Below are positions 16,816 through 25,138 of a stretch of 64,000 nt of DNA, one piece after another (the first letter of the stretch is position 1; every line of letters begins with the position of its first letter). Made by a program: the position numbers and the translations under genes. Location of the stretch: positions 310,001 to 374,000 of the forward strand of contig NZ_JABCNG010000002.1 in the NCBI RefSeq assembly GCF_012932495.1, read 5' to 3'. Source of the stretch: Novosphingobium sp. SG919 (GTDB taxonomy: Bacteria; Pseudomonadota; Alphaproteobacteria; Sphingomonadales; Sphingomonadaceae). The notes under the pieces were generated by a model. The model worked only from the letters and a program-made list of their open reading frames with translations, was not told the origin of the DNA and ran no database searches.

Positions 16816-17970
16816 TCAGTGACACCGATAGTGGGCGAGCTTGTCCTCGTCCACGATAATGCCCAGGCCCGGCGCATCGAGCGGCAGGATCGCGCCATCG
16901 GCCACGGCCATGGGCGCTGCCAGCACATCGTCTTCGTAATAGCGGCCGGCGATGCGGCAGGGGTGGGTGCCTGCCGGCGCGCTGATGGCGATCACCGCGC
17001 CCAGCGTGACGGCGCCATGGGCCAGGGCGAAATGGACGTTGGCCGCCGTGCCGATGGCGGATTCGATCGACCCGTTGACATCGCAGGCCATCTTGCGCGC
17101 GGCGGCCACCCGCGCCACCCCGCCCGCGCCGACGAAACCGCCGGCCTTGGCCAGGTAGATCGACAGGCAATCGGCCGCGCCGCGTTCGGCCACGTCGAGC
17201 GCGTCGTGAATGTCCCAGCAGCTTTCATCGGCAATGATCGGCAGCGGCGATGCCGCCGTGACGGCGGCCATGAACGGCAGGCCGGTGGTGGGCTGCTCCA
17301 CCAGGCTGGCGCCCGCCTCGGCCAGGCGCAGCACGGCTTGCGTGGCGGCCTTGCCGTGGCCGTAACCCTGATTGGCATCGAGCCGCAGCGTGATGTCGTG
17401 GCCCAGTTCGCGGCGCAGTGCCGCCACCAGCCGCACGTCGCGCGCCAGATCGACCCCGCCCTTGATCTGCAACGCGTGCACGCCATCGGCCACCGCGCCC
17501 AGCCCTTCGTCTAGCGCTTCGGCTTCGTGCATCAGGCCGATCATGTGCGCCACGGGCACGCTGTCGCGCACGGCGCCGCCCAGCAGCTTGTAGACCGGCT
17601 GGCCCACGATCTTGCCCCAGGCATCGTGCAGGGCAATGTCGATCGCGCACTTGGCATAGCTGTTGCCGATCAGCACGCGGTCCATCGCGGCGCGCGCGGC
17701 AGTGACCGCCGTGGCATCCAGGCCGATCAGTGCGGGGGCCAGCACCTGCTCGATCATCTGCACCACGCTGGCTTGCGTCTCGCCACAGCGGCGCCCCCAG
17801 TCACCGCCCCAGTCGGGCAGCGGGGTTGCCTCGCCAAAGCCGGTCACGCCGCCTTCGGTTTCCACCCGCACCGCCACGAAGCCGCCCAGATCGGCAATAA
17901 GGCCCGCCCATTTGAAATCGCGCCGAACCGGCAGGCGAAAGGGGAACGCGGTGACGGCAGTGATCTTCAA
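16816..17970 (-). CDS. Enolase-superfamily enzyme (mandelate racemase/muconate lactonizing type)
   Basis: This 384-residue protein abstracts a proton alpha to a carboxylate. The catalytic elements of the muconate-lactonizing subgroup can be seen: the second Lys of the KxK motif in LQIKGG, three metal ligands in RLDANQG, LVEQPT and IADESC, and the opposing Lys in YLAKAGG. The subgroup includes cycloisomerases, dipeptide epimerases, N-succinylamino acid racemases and synthases, so racemisation or cyclo-isomerisation is possible. The start is probably the TTG at 17970, with GGGAGG seven bases upstream; a TTG at 17985 is the alternative. It is the first gene of the leftward six-gene operon, and a racemase feeding a stereospecific HyuAB would make sense. 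Confidence 0.9.
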   Translation of the reverse strand: MKITAVTAFPFRLPVRRDFKWAGLIADLGGFVAVRVETEGGVTGFGEATPLPDWGGDWGRRCGETQASVVQMIEQVLAPALIGLDATAVTAARAAMDRVLIGNSYAKCAIDIALHDAWGKIVGQPVYKLLGGAVRDSVPVAHMIGLMHEAEALDEGLGAVADGVHALQIKGGVDLARDVRLVAALRRELGHDITLRLDANQGYGHGKAATQAVLRLAEAGASLVEQPTTGLPFMAAVTAASPLPIIADESCWDIHDALDVAERGAADCLSIYLAKAGGFVGAGGVARVAAARKMACDVNGSIESAIGTAANVHFALAHGAVTLGAVIAISAPAGTHPCRIAGRYYEDDVLAAPMAVADGAILPLDAPGLGIIVDEDKLAHYRCH

Positions 17971-18012
17971 GGCATGGCCTCCCAAGGCGGGTGCGGATGC
18001 AAATGTGCTAAC

Positions 18013-18064
18013 AGAAATTTTCCTACAGGAAAACTAATTTTCCAACTTTTGAAAATCAGGAAAA
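18013..18064. promoter_or_regulatory. Phased TTTTCC/GGAAAA operator array in a divergent promoter
   Basis: The 112-base gap between the leftward operon and the rightward MFS gene contains a sharply AT-rich block. Half-sites alternate as TTTTCC (18018), GGAAAA (18028), TTTTCC (18038) and GGAAAA (18059), at start-to-start distances of 10, 10 and 21 bases, that is whole helical turns. The first two form the perfect palindrome TTTTCCTACAGGAAAA. The string GGAAAATTTCT (here on the minus strand, 18023-18013) also occurs before the XRE-cupin gene at 20776 and at 34307, which makes the XRE-cupin protein the likely binder. Confidence 0.7.
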
Positions 18065-18082
18065 CGTGCCAGCCTTGTTCCC

Positions 18083-19327
18083 ATGTGCTCCCTTGCCGCT
18101 TCTTCCGCTGTAGCCGATCCTGCCACATCGCGTGGCTGGTCCGTGCTCGCCCTGGCTTATGCGCTGACTTTGGCGAGCATGGCGCAAGTGGGCGTGGTTG
18201 CGGCGCTGACGCTCGACCTGGCCGGGGCGCTGGGGCTGACAGCGGCGCAGATCGGGCAAGGCCTGGCACTGTTTTCGCTGCCTTCGGCGCTGCTGGCGGT
18301 GCCCTGCGGCGCGCTGGTCGATCGCGTTGGTGCGCGCCGTGTGCTGGTCTGGTCCGGGCTGGCCGGGGGCCTCGCCGATGCGCTGGCCGTGGCGGGCGGC
18401 AGCCCGGCCGCGCTCTATGCCGCGCTGCTGCTGTCGGGCCTGGCCTTTACCGGGATCAGCGTAGCCGCGCCTGCGCTGCTCGCCGCAGCCTATCGTGGCG
18501 GGCGGCAGGTGCGGGCCATGGCACTGTGGTCCACCTATGCGCCCGCCGGTTTTGCCCTGGGCCTGGTGCTGGGCGCGCCGTTTGCCCAGACCGGGCATTG
18601 GGTGCTGCCGCTGGCGCTGCATGGTGCCTTGCTCGGCATCCTGGGGCTGTGGGCGCTGGCGCTTCCCCATCTGGTCCCGGCGCGTCCAGTACAGGCGGGG
18701 GGCTTGCCTGATCGGCGGGCCGCCTGGCGCGAGCTGGGCCTGGTGCTGCGCCAGCCGGGGGTGCTGCGGCTGGCGCTGGCGGTGGCTGTGCCATCGGCGA
18801 TTTCCTATGGCACCAGCCTGGTCGCGCCAGCCTGGCTGGCGCGGGTGCATGGCGCGTCGATGGCCGAATCGGCCACGGTGGTGGCCGCGGCCAAGGGCGT
18901 GGCGATGATGCTGGGCGGGCTGGCGGCAGGCGCCGTGCTGGCCCGGGCCGGGCAGCGGCGCGTGCTGTTCGCCGGCCTGGCCGTGGCCGGCGCCCTGGCG
19001 CAGGCGCTGCTGTTCTGGCCGGGTGGCAGCCTGGCGCTTGCCACCGCCGCGCTGTTCGCCTGGCTGCTGGCATTCAGCGGCTTGGGCGCGGTGGCGATGG
19101 CGCAGTTGCCCGCGCTGGCGCAAGCGGGCGCTGCTGCAGGGACCAATCGCCGCGGCACGGTTTCGGGGGTGGTCGGGCAAGCAATCTCGCTGCTCTCGTT
19201 TCTGGCCCCGGCGATCTATTTCGGCATGGCGGGGTGGATCGGCTATGTGCTGCTGGCCAGCGGCGGCCTTGCCCTGGCAGCACTGGCGCTGCCCAACGTA
19301 GCGCCCAGGGAGCAAGAGCAATCGTGA
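18083..19327 (+). CDS. MFS transporter
   Basis: This 414-residue protein is built of about 12 hydrophobic segments with the MFS loop 2-3 signature (GALVDRVGARRVLVW). It sits in the inner membrane and moves a small solute with a proton or ion gradient. It is divergent from the six-gene catabolic operon across a shared operator region and overlaps the following metallo-hydrolase by one base (TGATG), so it probably imports the pathway substrate or exports an inhibitory product. The start at 18083 has no strong ribosome site, and ATGs further in are less consistent with the first transmembrane segment. Confidence 0.88.
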   Translation: MCSLAASSAVADPATSRGWSVLALAYALTLASMAQVGVVAALTLDLAGALGLTAAQIGQGLALFSLPSALLAVPCGALVDRVGARRVLVWSGLAGGLADALAVAGGSPAALYAALLLSGLAFTGISVAAPALLAAAYRGGRQVRAMALWSTYAPAGFALGLVLGAPFAQTGHWVLPLALHGALLGILGLWALALPHLVPARPVQAGGLPDRRAAWRELGLVLRQPGVLRLALAVAVPSAISYGTSLVAPAWLARVHGASMAESATVVAAAKGVAMMLGGLAAGAVLARAGQRRVLFAGLAVAGALAQALLFWPGGSLALATAALFAWLLAFSGLGAVAMAQLPALAQAGAAAGTNRRGTVSGVVGQAISLLSFLAPAIYFGMAGWIGYVLLASGGLALAALALPNVAPREQEQS

Positions 19328-20112
19328 TGACGCCCACCACGGCCGTGCGCCGGCTGTTCGTGCTGCTCTGCGGCTTTGAAATCCTGCCCAAGACGATTTC
19401 GACGCGCAACCTGGGCGGGCGCTTCATCCTGAGCGAACCGGTCTGCGCCTATCTGCTCGATACCGATCACGGCTGGGTCCTGCTCGATGGCGGGATGAAC
19501 CCCGACAACATCACCGATCCGGTGCGGCGCCACGCGTGCTTTGGCCAATATGGCATGACCCCGCCGGTGGTGCGGTCGATGCACGATATGGCGCAGCAAC
19601 TGGCGCAGATCGGCCTCGGCCTGGGCGATATCGGCCACGTCATCCTCTCGCACCTGCATTACGACCATTGCGGCTATCTGGGACAACTGACCCATGCGCG
19701 CATTTCGGTGCAGCGGCGCGAATATGAACAGGCCTTTGCCGCCGATCCGGGCCTTGCCTATATCCGTTCCGACTATGACCTGCCGGGCCTTGACTGGGAT
19801 CTGCGCGACGGGGATTGGCAGGCCATGCCCGGCCTGGCGCTGATCGATACGCGCGGCCATACCCAGGGCCATCAATCGGCCGTGATCACCCTGCCGCAGA
19901 CCGGCGTGGTGATCCTGCCGTTCGACGCGGGCGACCTGGCCGAGAATTTCGTCGATGAAGTGCTGCCGGGCGAATGCTGCGACGACATGGCCGCGCTCGC
20001 CGCGATCCGCCGGCTCAAGGCCCTGCAGCGCGAACACGATGCCACGATGCTGCTGTTCCACGATCCGGTGGCGATCCAGCAGATGCGCCTGGCGCCCGAA
20101 TTCTACGCCTAG
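19327..20112 (+). CDS. Metallo-beta-lactamase-fold hydrolase, lactonase-like
   Basis: This 261-residue protein has the two-zinc motif SHLHYDHCG (HxHxDH), followed by the His in DTRGHTQGH, the bridging Asp in FDAGD and the last His in LLFHDP. This order and the short length are those of AiiA-type N-acyl-homoserine lactonases and 4-pyridoxolactonase. It has no signal peptide and is cytoplasmic. The start ATG overlaps the MFS stop. Because it is co-expressed with a transporter and faces a catabolic operon, opening of a lactone intermediate is as likely as quorum quenching. It is convergent with the XRE-cupin gene, one base apart. Confidence 0.88.
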   Translation: MTPTTAVRRLFVLLCGFEILPKTISTRNLGGRFILSEPVCAYLLDTDHGWVLLDGGMNPDNITDPVRRHACFGQYGMTPPVVRSMHDMAQQLAQIGLGLGDIGHVILSHLHYDHCGYLGQLTHARISVQRREYEQAFAADPGLAYIRSDYDLPGLDWDLRDGDWQAMPGLALIDTRGHTQGHQSAVITLPQTGVVILPFDAGDLAENFVDEVLPGECCDDMAALAAIRRLKALQREHDATMLLFHDPVAIQQMRLAPEFYA

Positions 20113-20113
20113 A

Positions 20114-20758
20114 TCACGCCGGCACTTGCCGGGTGGAGGGATGCATATAAGTGGAAACCGGCCGCCTCTCGGCCGAGGCGGGATCGTGCGAGATCGACAG
20201 CACACGTGCATCGGCGTCGCCCACCGCGAGATAGAGGTGCTTCATGCTGCTGTCGAAATAGGCGCTTTCCCCGGCCGCCAGGCGGAACGGGGCATAGTGT
20301 TCGGTGTGAATCTCGATCGCGCCGTCCAGCACATAGACGAATTCCTCGCCCTCGTGCTGGCTCCAGTGGTCGAAATCCTCCACCTTGCGGGCGCGGATGA
20401 CCATTTCGAAGGGGATCATCGCCTTCTTTGAAATTTCGCTGGCGTGGATGCGATAGTCGTATTGATCGGAGCGGAACTGTTCGCCTTCGCCCCGCCGCGT
20501 CACCGTCTTGCGCCCGGAAAGCTGGCTCTTGGCCGTGGCCGAGACGATATCTTCGATCCCCACGCCCAGTGCGTCGCAGGCCCGCTTGAGAATATCATAA
20601 CTGGCGGAAATCTGCGCGTTTTCGATCTTCGACAGGGCCGAGATCGAAACGCCCGCGCGGGCACTGACATCGGCCAGCGTGGCGTTTTGCGCGCGGCGGA
20701 TCGCGCGCAACCGCTTGCCGATCGCAAGTGCTTCTTCGCCCTGGTTGCCGCGCGCCAT
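20114..20758 (-). CDS. XRE-family regulator with C-terminal cupin domain
   Basis: This 214-residue regulator has an N-terminal Cro/C1-type helix-turn-helix (residues ~12-66, ATLADVSARAGVSISALSKIE region) and a C-terminal cupin_2 sensor barrel (EFVYVLDGAIEIHTEH and AYFDSSMKH). Proteins of this build respond to small organic ligands and control nearby catabolic genes. I chose ATG 20758, where the helix-turn-helix domain begins; the upstream in-frame extension is translated intergenic DNA. Its own leader contains GGGAAAATTTCTTTCC at 20775-20790, suggesting autoregulation. The same element lies between the MFS gene and the six-gene operon. Confidence 0.9.
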   Translation of the reverse strand: MARGNQGEEALAIGKRLRAIRRAQNATLADVSARAGVSISALSKIENAQISASYDILKRACDALGVGIEDIVSATAKSQLSGRKTVTRRGEGEQFRSDQYDYRIHASEISKKAMIPFEMVIRARKVEDFDHWSQHEGEEFVYVLDGAIEIHTEHYAPFRLAAGESAYFDSSMKHLYLAVGDADARVLSISHDPASAERRPVSTYMHPSTRQVPA

Positions 20759-20774
20759 GTCAGATCCGTCAGTT

Positions 20775-20790
20775 GGGAAAATTTCTTTCC
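20775..20790. promoter_or_regulatory. Putative autoregulatory operator of the XRE-cupin gene
   Basis: GGGAAAATTTCTTTCC lies 17-32 bases before the XRE-cupin start codon, a position from which a bound protein would block transcription. It is identical at 15 of 16 bases to the element at 34306-34321 and shares GGAAAATTTCT with the array at 18013-18023. It is built of two opposed half-sites (GGAAAA and CTTTCC). Confidence 0.65.
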
Positions 20791-20879
20791 TAAAAGCGCA
20801 TGGCACGTCGCGCGGCACGCGGGAAGCCGTATTCTGCAACAGGAGGCAAGAATGCGTGGGGACTTGGACCCCGCGCACA

Positions 20880-21296
20880 TTAGTTGTCGTGGTCTTGCCC
20901 GGCCGAAAGATATTGCGCGTCGCTCACGTGCTCCATCCAGGTGACGAAGCTGCCGTCGTGCGCTTCCTGGATGGCGATGTGGGTCATCGCGGTGGTGGCC
21001 GTCGCGCCGTGCCAATGGCGATGGCCGGGCGGGCACCAGATCACGTCACCCGCGCGGATTTCGACAATGGGTTCGCCTTCGCACTGGGTCCAGCCGGTGC
21101 CGGCGGTGACCACCAGTGTCTGGCCCAGCGGGTGGCTGTGCCAGGCGGTGCGAGCGCCGGGTTCGAATGTCACGCTGGCGCAGCCGTGGCGGGACGGCGC
21201 GGGCGCGGTGTTGAGCGGATCGATGCGCACGCGGCCGGTGAACCATTCCGCCGGGCCGGGCTGCGAGGGGCGGGTACCATTGCGATAGAGGATCAT
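20880..21296 (-). CDS. Single-domain cupin protein
   Basis: This 138-residue protein has one cupin barrel. Motif 1 is seen in [17 protein letters not shown], where the usual Glu is Gln, and motif 2 in [15 protein letters not shown]. The histidines needed to bind a metal are present. Small cupins of this kind accompany oxidoreductases and transporters as isomerases, dioxygenases or detoxification proteins; the reaction cannot be assigned. The start overlaps the stop of the upstream MFS gene (ATGA), so the two are co-translated. It could also be co-transcribed with the XRE-cupin gene 121 bases downstream. Confidence 0.85.
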   Translation of the reverse strand: MILYRNGTRPSQPGPAEWFTGRVRIDPLNTAPAPSRHGCASVTFEPGARTAWHSHPLGQTLVVTAGTGWTQCEGEPIVEIRAGDVIWCPPGHRHWHGATATTAMTHIAIQEAHDGSFVTWMEHVSDAQYLSAGQDHDN

Positions 21297-22480
21297 GCGT
21301 TGCTCCTTTCGGGAAGCGGGGAAGCGTGGCGCGCGTCGGCCAGGCCCAGCAGCGCCGAGCCGACCAGAAGCAAGGCACCGGCCAGGAATGCGGCGGCAAA
21401 GCCAAAGGCATCGAACAGCAATCCGCCACCTGCCGCGCCCAGCGTGATCGCCAGCTGGATTACTGCGACCATGAGGCCGCCGGCGGCTTCGGCGTCATCG
21501 GGCAGGGTGCGCGCCATCCACGTCCACCATGCCACGGGCGCGGGCGTGCCCGTCAGGCCCCACAGGGCCAGCAGCACGGCGACGAGGGGGGCATGGGTGC
21601 CCACCGCGATGAGCAGGGCGGCGATCAGCGCGAGCACAAGCGGCGGCAGGATCAGCGCCTGGGCAAGGCTGTGGGCGACCAGCCGGCCGATCAAGCCATT
21701 GCCGAGCACGCCGGCGATGCCCATGCCCAGCAGGATCAGCGAGAGCAGCGAGACCCCGACATGGACGTGCTGTTCCAGGAACGGGCGCAAATAGGTGAAC
21801 ACCGCGAATTGCCCGGCGAACAGCAAGGCGACGGCGGCCATGCCCCGGCGCACCTCGGCGCGGGCAAGCAGGGCCAGGGTAAGGGCCGGCTTGGCCTGGC
21901 GATCCGATGGCATCGCCGGTAGCGCCAGCCATTTCCACGCAAAGGTCAGCGCGGCAAGCGGCACGACCATGAAGAAAGTCCAGCGCCAGCCGATGAATTG
22001 GCCCAGGAAACTGCCGAGCGGGGCGGCGATCGTGGTGGCCAGGGCATTCCCGCCATTGAGCAGGGCCAGCGCGCGCGGCACGTCTGGCGGGGGGACCAGG
22101 CGCATGATCGTGGCCGTGGACATCGACCAGAAGCCGCCGATGACCACGCCAACCAGCGCCCGGCCGGCCATGAACACGCCGAAGTTCGGCGCGAAGGCAA
22201 CCATGGCGCCCGAAACGAGCATCACGAGCGTCAATCCCAGGAGCAGATGGCGACGGTCGATCCCGGCGCTGGCGCGCGCGATGCCAAGGCTGGTGAGCAC
22301 CGCGAACAATCCGGAAACCGCGATGGCCTGCCCGGCCGTGCCCTCGCTAAGGCGCAGATCGGCCGCGATCGGCGTCAGCAGGCTGACCGGCATGAATTCC
22401 GAGGCGATCAGCGTGGAGACGCAAAGCGTCAATGCCAGGACGGCGCCCCAGTGCGCGGTGGTTTGGTCGGTCGTTGCCAT
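21293..22480 (-). CDS. MFS transporter, AraJ/SotB-type drug or sugar efflux
   Basis: This 395-residue inner-membrane protein has about 12 membrane segments. The N-terminus [26 protein letters not shown] is characteristic of the DHA1 family that includes AraJ, SotB and YdhP exporters, so efflux of a small molecule is likely. It is followed by the overlapping cupin gene. Its promoter region, 86 bases after a LysR gene on the same strand, carries a perfect inverted repeat at 22534-22558. Confidence 0.9.
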   Translation of the reverse strand: MATTDQTTAHWGAVLALTLCVSTLIASEFMPVSLLTPIAADLRLSEGTAGQAIAVSGLFAVLTSLGIARASAGIDRRHLLLGLTLVMLVSGAMVAFAPNFGVFMAGRALVGVVIGGFWSMSTATIMRLVPPPDVPRALALLNGGNALATTIAAPLGSFLGQFIGWRWTFFMVVPLAALTFAWKWLALPAMPSDRQAKPALTLALLARAEVRRGMAAVALLFAGQFAVFTYLRPFLEQHVHVGVSLLSLILLGMGIAGVLGNGLIGRLVAHSLAQALILPPLVLALIAALLIAVGTHAPLVAVLLALWGLTGTPAPVAWWTWMARTLPDDAEAAGGLMVAVIQLAITLGAAGGGLLFDAFGFAAAFLAGALLLVGSALLGLADARHASPLPERSNA

Positions 22481-22533
22481 GGGCGCGACATAGCGCCCCC
22501 GCTGATCCGGTTGGAGCTGGCGCAGCCTTGATG

Positions 22534-22558
22534 CAGCGATGAATGCTGTTCATCGCTG
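22534..22558. promoter_or_regulatory. Perfect 10-base inverted repeat ahead of the MFS-cupin operon
   Basis: CAGCGATGAA and TTCATCGCTG are separated by TGCTG. The repeat lies nine bases downstream of the LysR stop and 54 bases upstream of the MFS start, so it can be a terminator for the regulator, an operator for the MFS-cupin pair, or both. The size and spacing fit a LysR box, but no T-run follows. Confidence 0.55.
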
Positions 22559-22566
22559 GCACGGCG

Positions 22567-23475
22567 CTACAGGCCCAAGGGCTGCATTTCGCGCACCAGG
22601 TCGATCAACAGGCGCAAGCCGGTGGGCAGCTGGTGCCGGCTGGGATAATAGATGTGGAAGCCTTCGCCATGCGACGACCATTCGCGTAGCACCACCTGCA
22701 TTTCGCCGCGCGCCACGCTTGCCGCAACGCAGGGTTCGGGCAGGTACATCAGGGCCGCGCCCTCGCGCACCAGGGCAAGCGCGAACGCGGTCTGGTCCAC
22801 GGTGATCGCGCCGGGCACGTCGATGGCGATCACCGCGCCCTCGCGCTCGAATTCCCAGTGATAGATGCTGTCATCGCCCAGCCGGATGCGCAGGCACCGG
22901 TGGTTTGCGAGGTCTTGGGGATGTTGCGGCACGCCGAACCGTTCGAGATAGGCCGGCGCGCCCACCACCACCCAGCGCAGATCGGCCGAAAGGCGCCGGG
23001 CGATCATGTCTTCCGGCACGGTTCCGCCATAGCGGATGCCGGCGTCGAAGCCTTCGCCCACCACGTCCTGCATGGCATTGGCCACCGCGATATCGATCCG
23101 CACGCCGGGATAGCGCTCGGTAAAGGTTGGCAGCACTTTGGCGAGCAGCAGGGTGGCGGCGTGTTCCAGCACGTTGAGCCGGATGTGGCCGGTCGGTTCG
23201 TCGCGCAAGCGATTGAGCCGCTCGACGGCCTCGCCGATCATCGAGAACGGTTCCTGCAACGCCGCCTGCAGTTCCTCGCCCGCCGCGGTCAGCGTCACGC
23301 TGCGGCTGGTGCGGTTGAGCAGGCGAACGCCAAGGCGCGCTTCCATGCCCTTGAGCGCATGGCTGATGGCCGAGGCACTGACCCCGATCTCGAGCCCGGC
23401 GCGCCGGAAATTGCGGTGGCGCGCCAGGACCAGGAACGTGTTGAAGTCGGCAAGGTCGGTGCGATGCAAGGTCAT
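22567..23475 (-). CDS. LysR-family transcriptional regulator
   Basis: This 302-residue protein has the usual LysR winged helix-turn-helix (FRRAGLEIGVSASAISHALKGMEARLG) and an effector-binding domain of the CrgA/AaeR-like class (GFDAGIRYGG, followed by LRWVVVGAPAYL). I chose ATG 23475 (MTLHRTD), since the frame extension before it is proline/arginine-rich and not family-like. It lies upstream of the MFS-cupin pair on the same strand, not divergent as is more usual, so it may still control them through the inverted repeat between the genes. Confidence 0.9.
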   Translation of the reverse strand: MTLHRTDLADFNTFLVLARHRNFRRAGLEIGVSASAISHALKGMEARLGVRLLNRTSRSVTLTAAGEELQAALQEPFSMIGEAVERLNRLRDEPTGHIRLNVLEHAATLLLAKVLPTFTERYPGVRIDIAVANAMQDVVGEGFDAGIRYGGTVPEDMIARRLSADLRWVVVGAPAYLERFGVPQHPQDLANHRCLRIRLGDDSIYHWEFEREGAVIAIDVPGAITVDQTAFALALVREGAALMYLPEPCVAASVARGEMQVVLREWSSHGEGFHIYYPSRHQLPTGLRLLIDLVREMQPLGL

Positions 23476-23541
23476 GATCGGTGGGGTGCGCCGGGCTGCC
23501 GGTTTTGGCAAGGCTTGCCGTGGGCTACATCCCCACGCCGC

Positions 23542-24399
23542 CTAGGGTGTGCCGGCGAAGAACACTTCCAGCGCGGCCAGGGCGGCTGGTTCGTCCAGCA
23601 TCGGGGCATGGCCGATGCCGGGGACCAGCGTCAGGGTTGCCTGCGGCTTGTCCGCGACCATTGCCTCGGCCACCTCTGGCGCGAGGAGATCGGTTGCCGT
23701 GCCGCGCACCAACAGCACCGGGCGATCTTGGGCAAAGGCGTGCCATTTGCCCCAGGGATCGGGATCTGCCACGATCCGGGTGAAGCCCTGGGCGATGGCG
23801 GGATCGTAATCGGCCACGATCCGGCCCTGTTCTTCGCGGAACAGGCGGTGGGCCATGGCCAGCCATTGCGCCGGGCCATAGTGGGGAAAGACATCGGCAT
23901 TGAGGCGCGCGCAGGCCTGGGCCGCGGCCTGCCAATCGGGCAGCGGCTCGCCCTTGCCGACATAGCCGGCAATGCGCGCCAGGCCCTGGGGCGCCAGTTG
24001 CGGGCCAATGTCGTTGATCACCGCGCCGGCCACCAGCGCGGGGTGGCGCGTGGCCAGCTCCACCGTGATCAGCCCGCCCATCGACGTGCCGACGAACAGC
24101 GCCCGCGCGATGCCCAGTGCATCGAGCAGCGCCACCACGTCATCGGCATAAATGCCAAGGTCATAGCGCGCCTGGGGATCGCGCGCCGATTGGCCGCGCC
24201 CACGCATGTCGAGCGCGAGCACGCGGCGCTGGCGCGCAGCAAGCCAGGGGGCGAGCGCGGCAAAATCGCGCGAATTGCGCGTGAGGCCATGGAGGCACAC
24301 CACCGGCAGGCGCGCCGGGCCGGGCAGGGCGGGGTAATCGCGCGCGAACAGGGCAAGGCCATCGGCCGTGGTCCAGTGGCGGGCGGCAAAGCCGCTCAT
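23542..24399 (-). CDS. Alpha/beta-fold hydrolase
   Basis: This 285-residue hydrolase has a complete catalytic set: oxyanion region CLHGLTRNS, nucleophile Ser in GTSMGG, acid in GTATDLLAPE and His in GIGHAPML. It resembles the 2-hydroxymuconate semialdehyde hydrolase/haloperoxidase-like branch, but the substrate is not determined. ATG 24399 overlaps the stop of the TetR gene (ATGA), so the pair is co-translated and the TetR protein probably controls it. No signal peptide is visible. Confidence 0.9.
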   Translation of the reverse strand: MSGFAARHWTTADGLALFARDYPALPGPARLPVVCLHGLTRNSRDFAALAPWLAARQRRVLALDMRGRGQSARDPQARYDLGIYADDVVALLDALGIARALFVGTSMGGLITVELATRHPALVAGAVINDIGPQLAPQGLARIAGYVGKGEPLPDWQAAAQACARLNADVFPHYGPAQWLAMAHRLFREEQGRIVADYDPAIAQGFTRIVADPDPWGKWHAFAQDRPVLLVRGTATDLLAPEVAEAMVADKPQATLTLVPGIGHAPMLDEPAALAALEVFFAGTP

Positions 24400-25112
24400 G
24401 CCGCGCCGTCCCGGTCCATATCGCCCTCGCCAGGTCCGCCATTGTCGCCTGCTGCGGGCGTCAGGCCATGGGCAAGCAGCCGCCCGGTCTCCTGCACCAC
24501 CGCTTCGGGTGTCTCGTTGCCCCACACGCCAAAGCGCAGGCCCAGGAACACGTTCATGCCCATGATCGCCCAGGCGCGCACTTCGCTGTCGCCCGCGCGG
24601 ATTTCCCCGCGCTGCGCCGCCGCTTCGAGCCGGGCGGCGATGCGCGCGGCCGAATTGGTGTAGTGTTCGCGATAGGCGGCCGGATCGACGAATTCGGATT
24701 CGTCGATGATGCGGTAGATCTCTTTGTGTTGGCGCACGAATTTCAGGTAGGCGAGCTGGCCGGCTTGCTCGGCGGCAAGCTGGTTGGGCGCCGCGGCGAT
24801 GCTGGGGCCGACAAAGTCCTTCACCTGGCCCGAAAGATCGCGCACCAGCGCCTGGAAGATCGCTTCCTTGCTGTCGAAATAGACGTAGAAGCTGCCGGTG
24901 GCGACACCGGCGCGCGCGGTGATCTGGCTGATCGCTGCATCGTGGAAGCCCTTTTCGCCGAATTCTTCGGCCGCGGCATTGAGCAGCGCGCGCAAGGTGC
25001 GCCGCCCGCGCTCCGTCTTGGGCACTTTGGAGGCCCGTGCCGGGGCAGCTGCCGGCGCAGACGAGGCGGCCGTGGCGGCGGAGGCCGCGGGAGAAATCGT
25101 TGTTTCAGCCAT
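24396..25112 (-). CDS. TetR-family transcriptional regulator
   Basis: This 238-residue regulator starts with an Ala/Pro/Ser-rich tail of about 30 residues. The TetR_N helix-turn-helix follows (GEKGFHDAAISQITARAGVATGSFYVYFDSKEAIF region, residues ~55-95), then an all-helical ligand domain. I chose ATG 25112 (MAETTIS); a GTG 20 codons upstream also gives an open frame. It is divergent from an MFS transporter and co-translated with an alpha/beta hydrolase, and those are its likely targets. Confidence 0.9.
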   Translation of the reverse strand: MAETTISPAASAATAASSAPAAAPARASKVPKTERGRRTLRALLNAAAEEFGEKGFHDAAISQITARAGVATGSFYVYFDSKEAIFQALVRDLSGQVKDFVGPSIAAAPNQLAAEQAGQLAYLKFVRQHKEIYRIIDESEFVDPAAYREHYTNSAARIAARLEAAAQRGEIRAGDSEVRAWAIMGMNVFLGLRFGVWGNETPEAVVQETGRLLAHGLTPAAGDNGGPGEGDMDRDGAA

Positions 25113-25138
25113 GGACAGCTGCTTTCTCAAAGGGCGGG

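Noticed and set aside
19327..20112. Call as a true AHL quorum-quenching lactonase
   Set aside because: Motifs fit the family, but the operon context points to catabolism and other lactonases share the same motifs, so only lactonase-like is stated.
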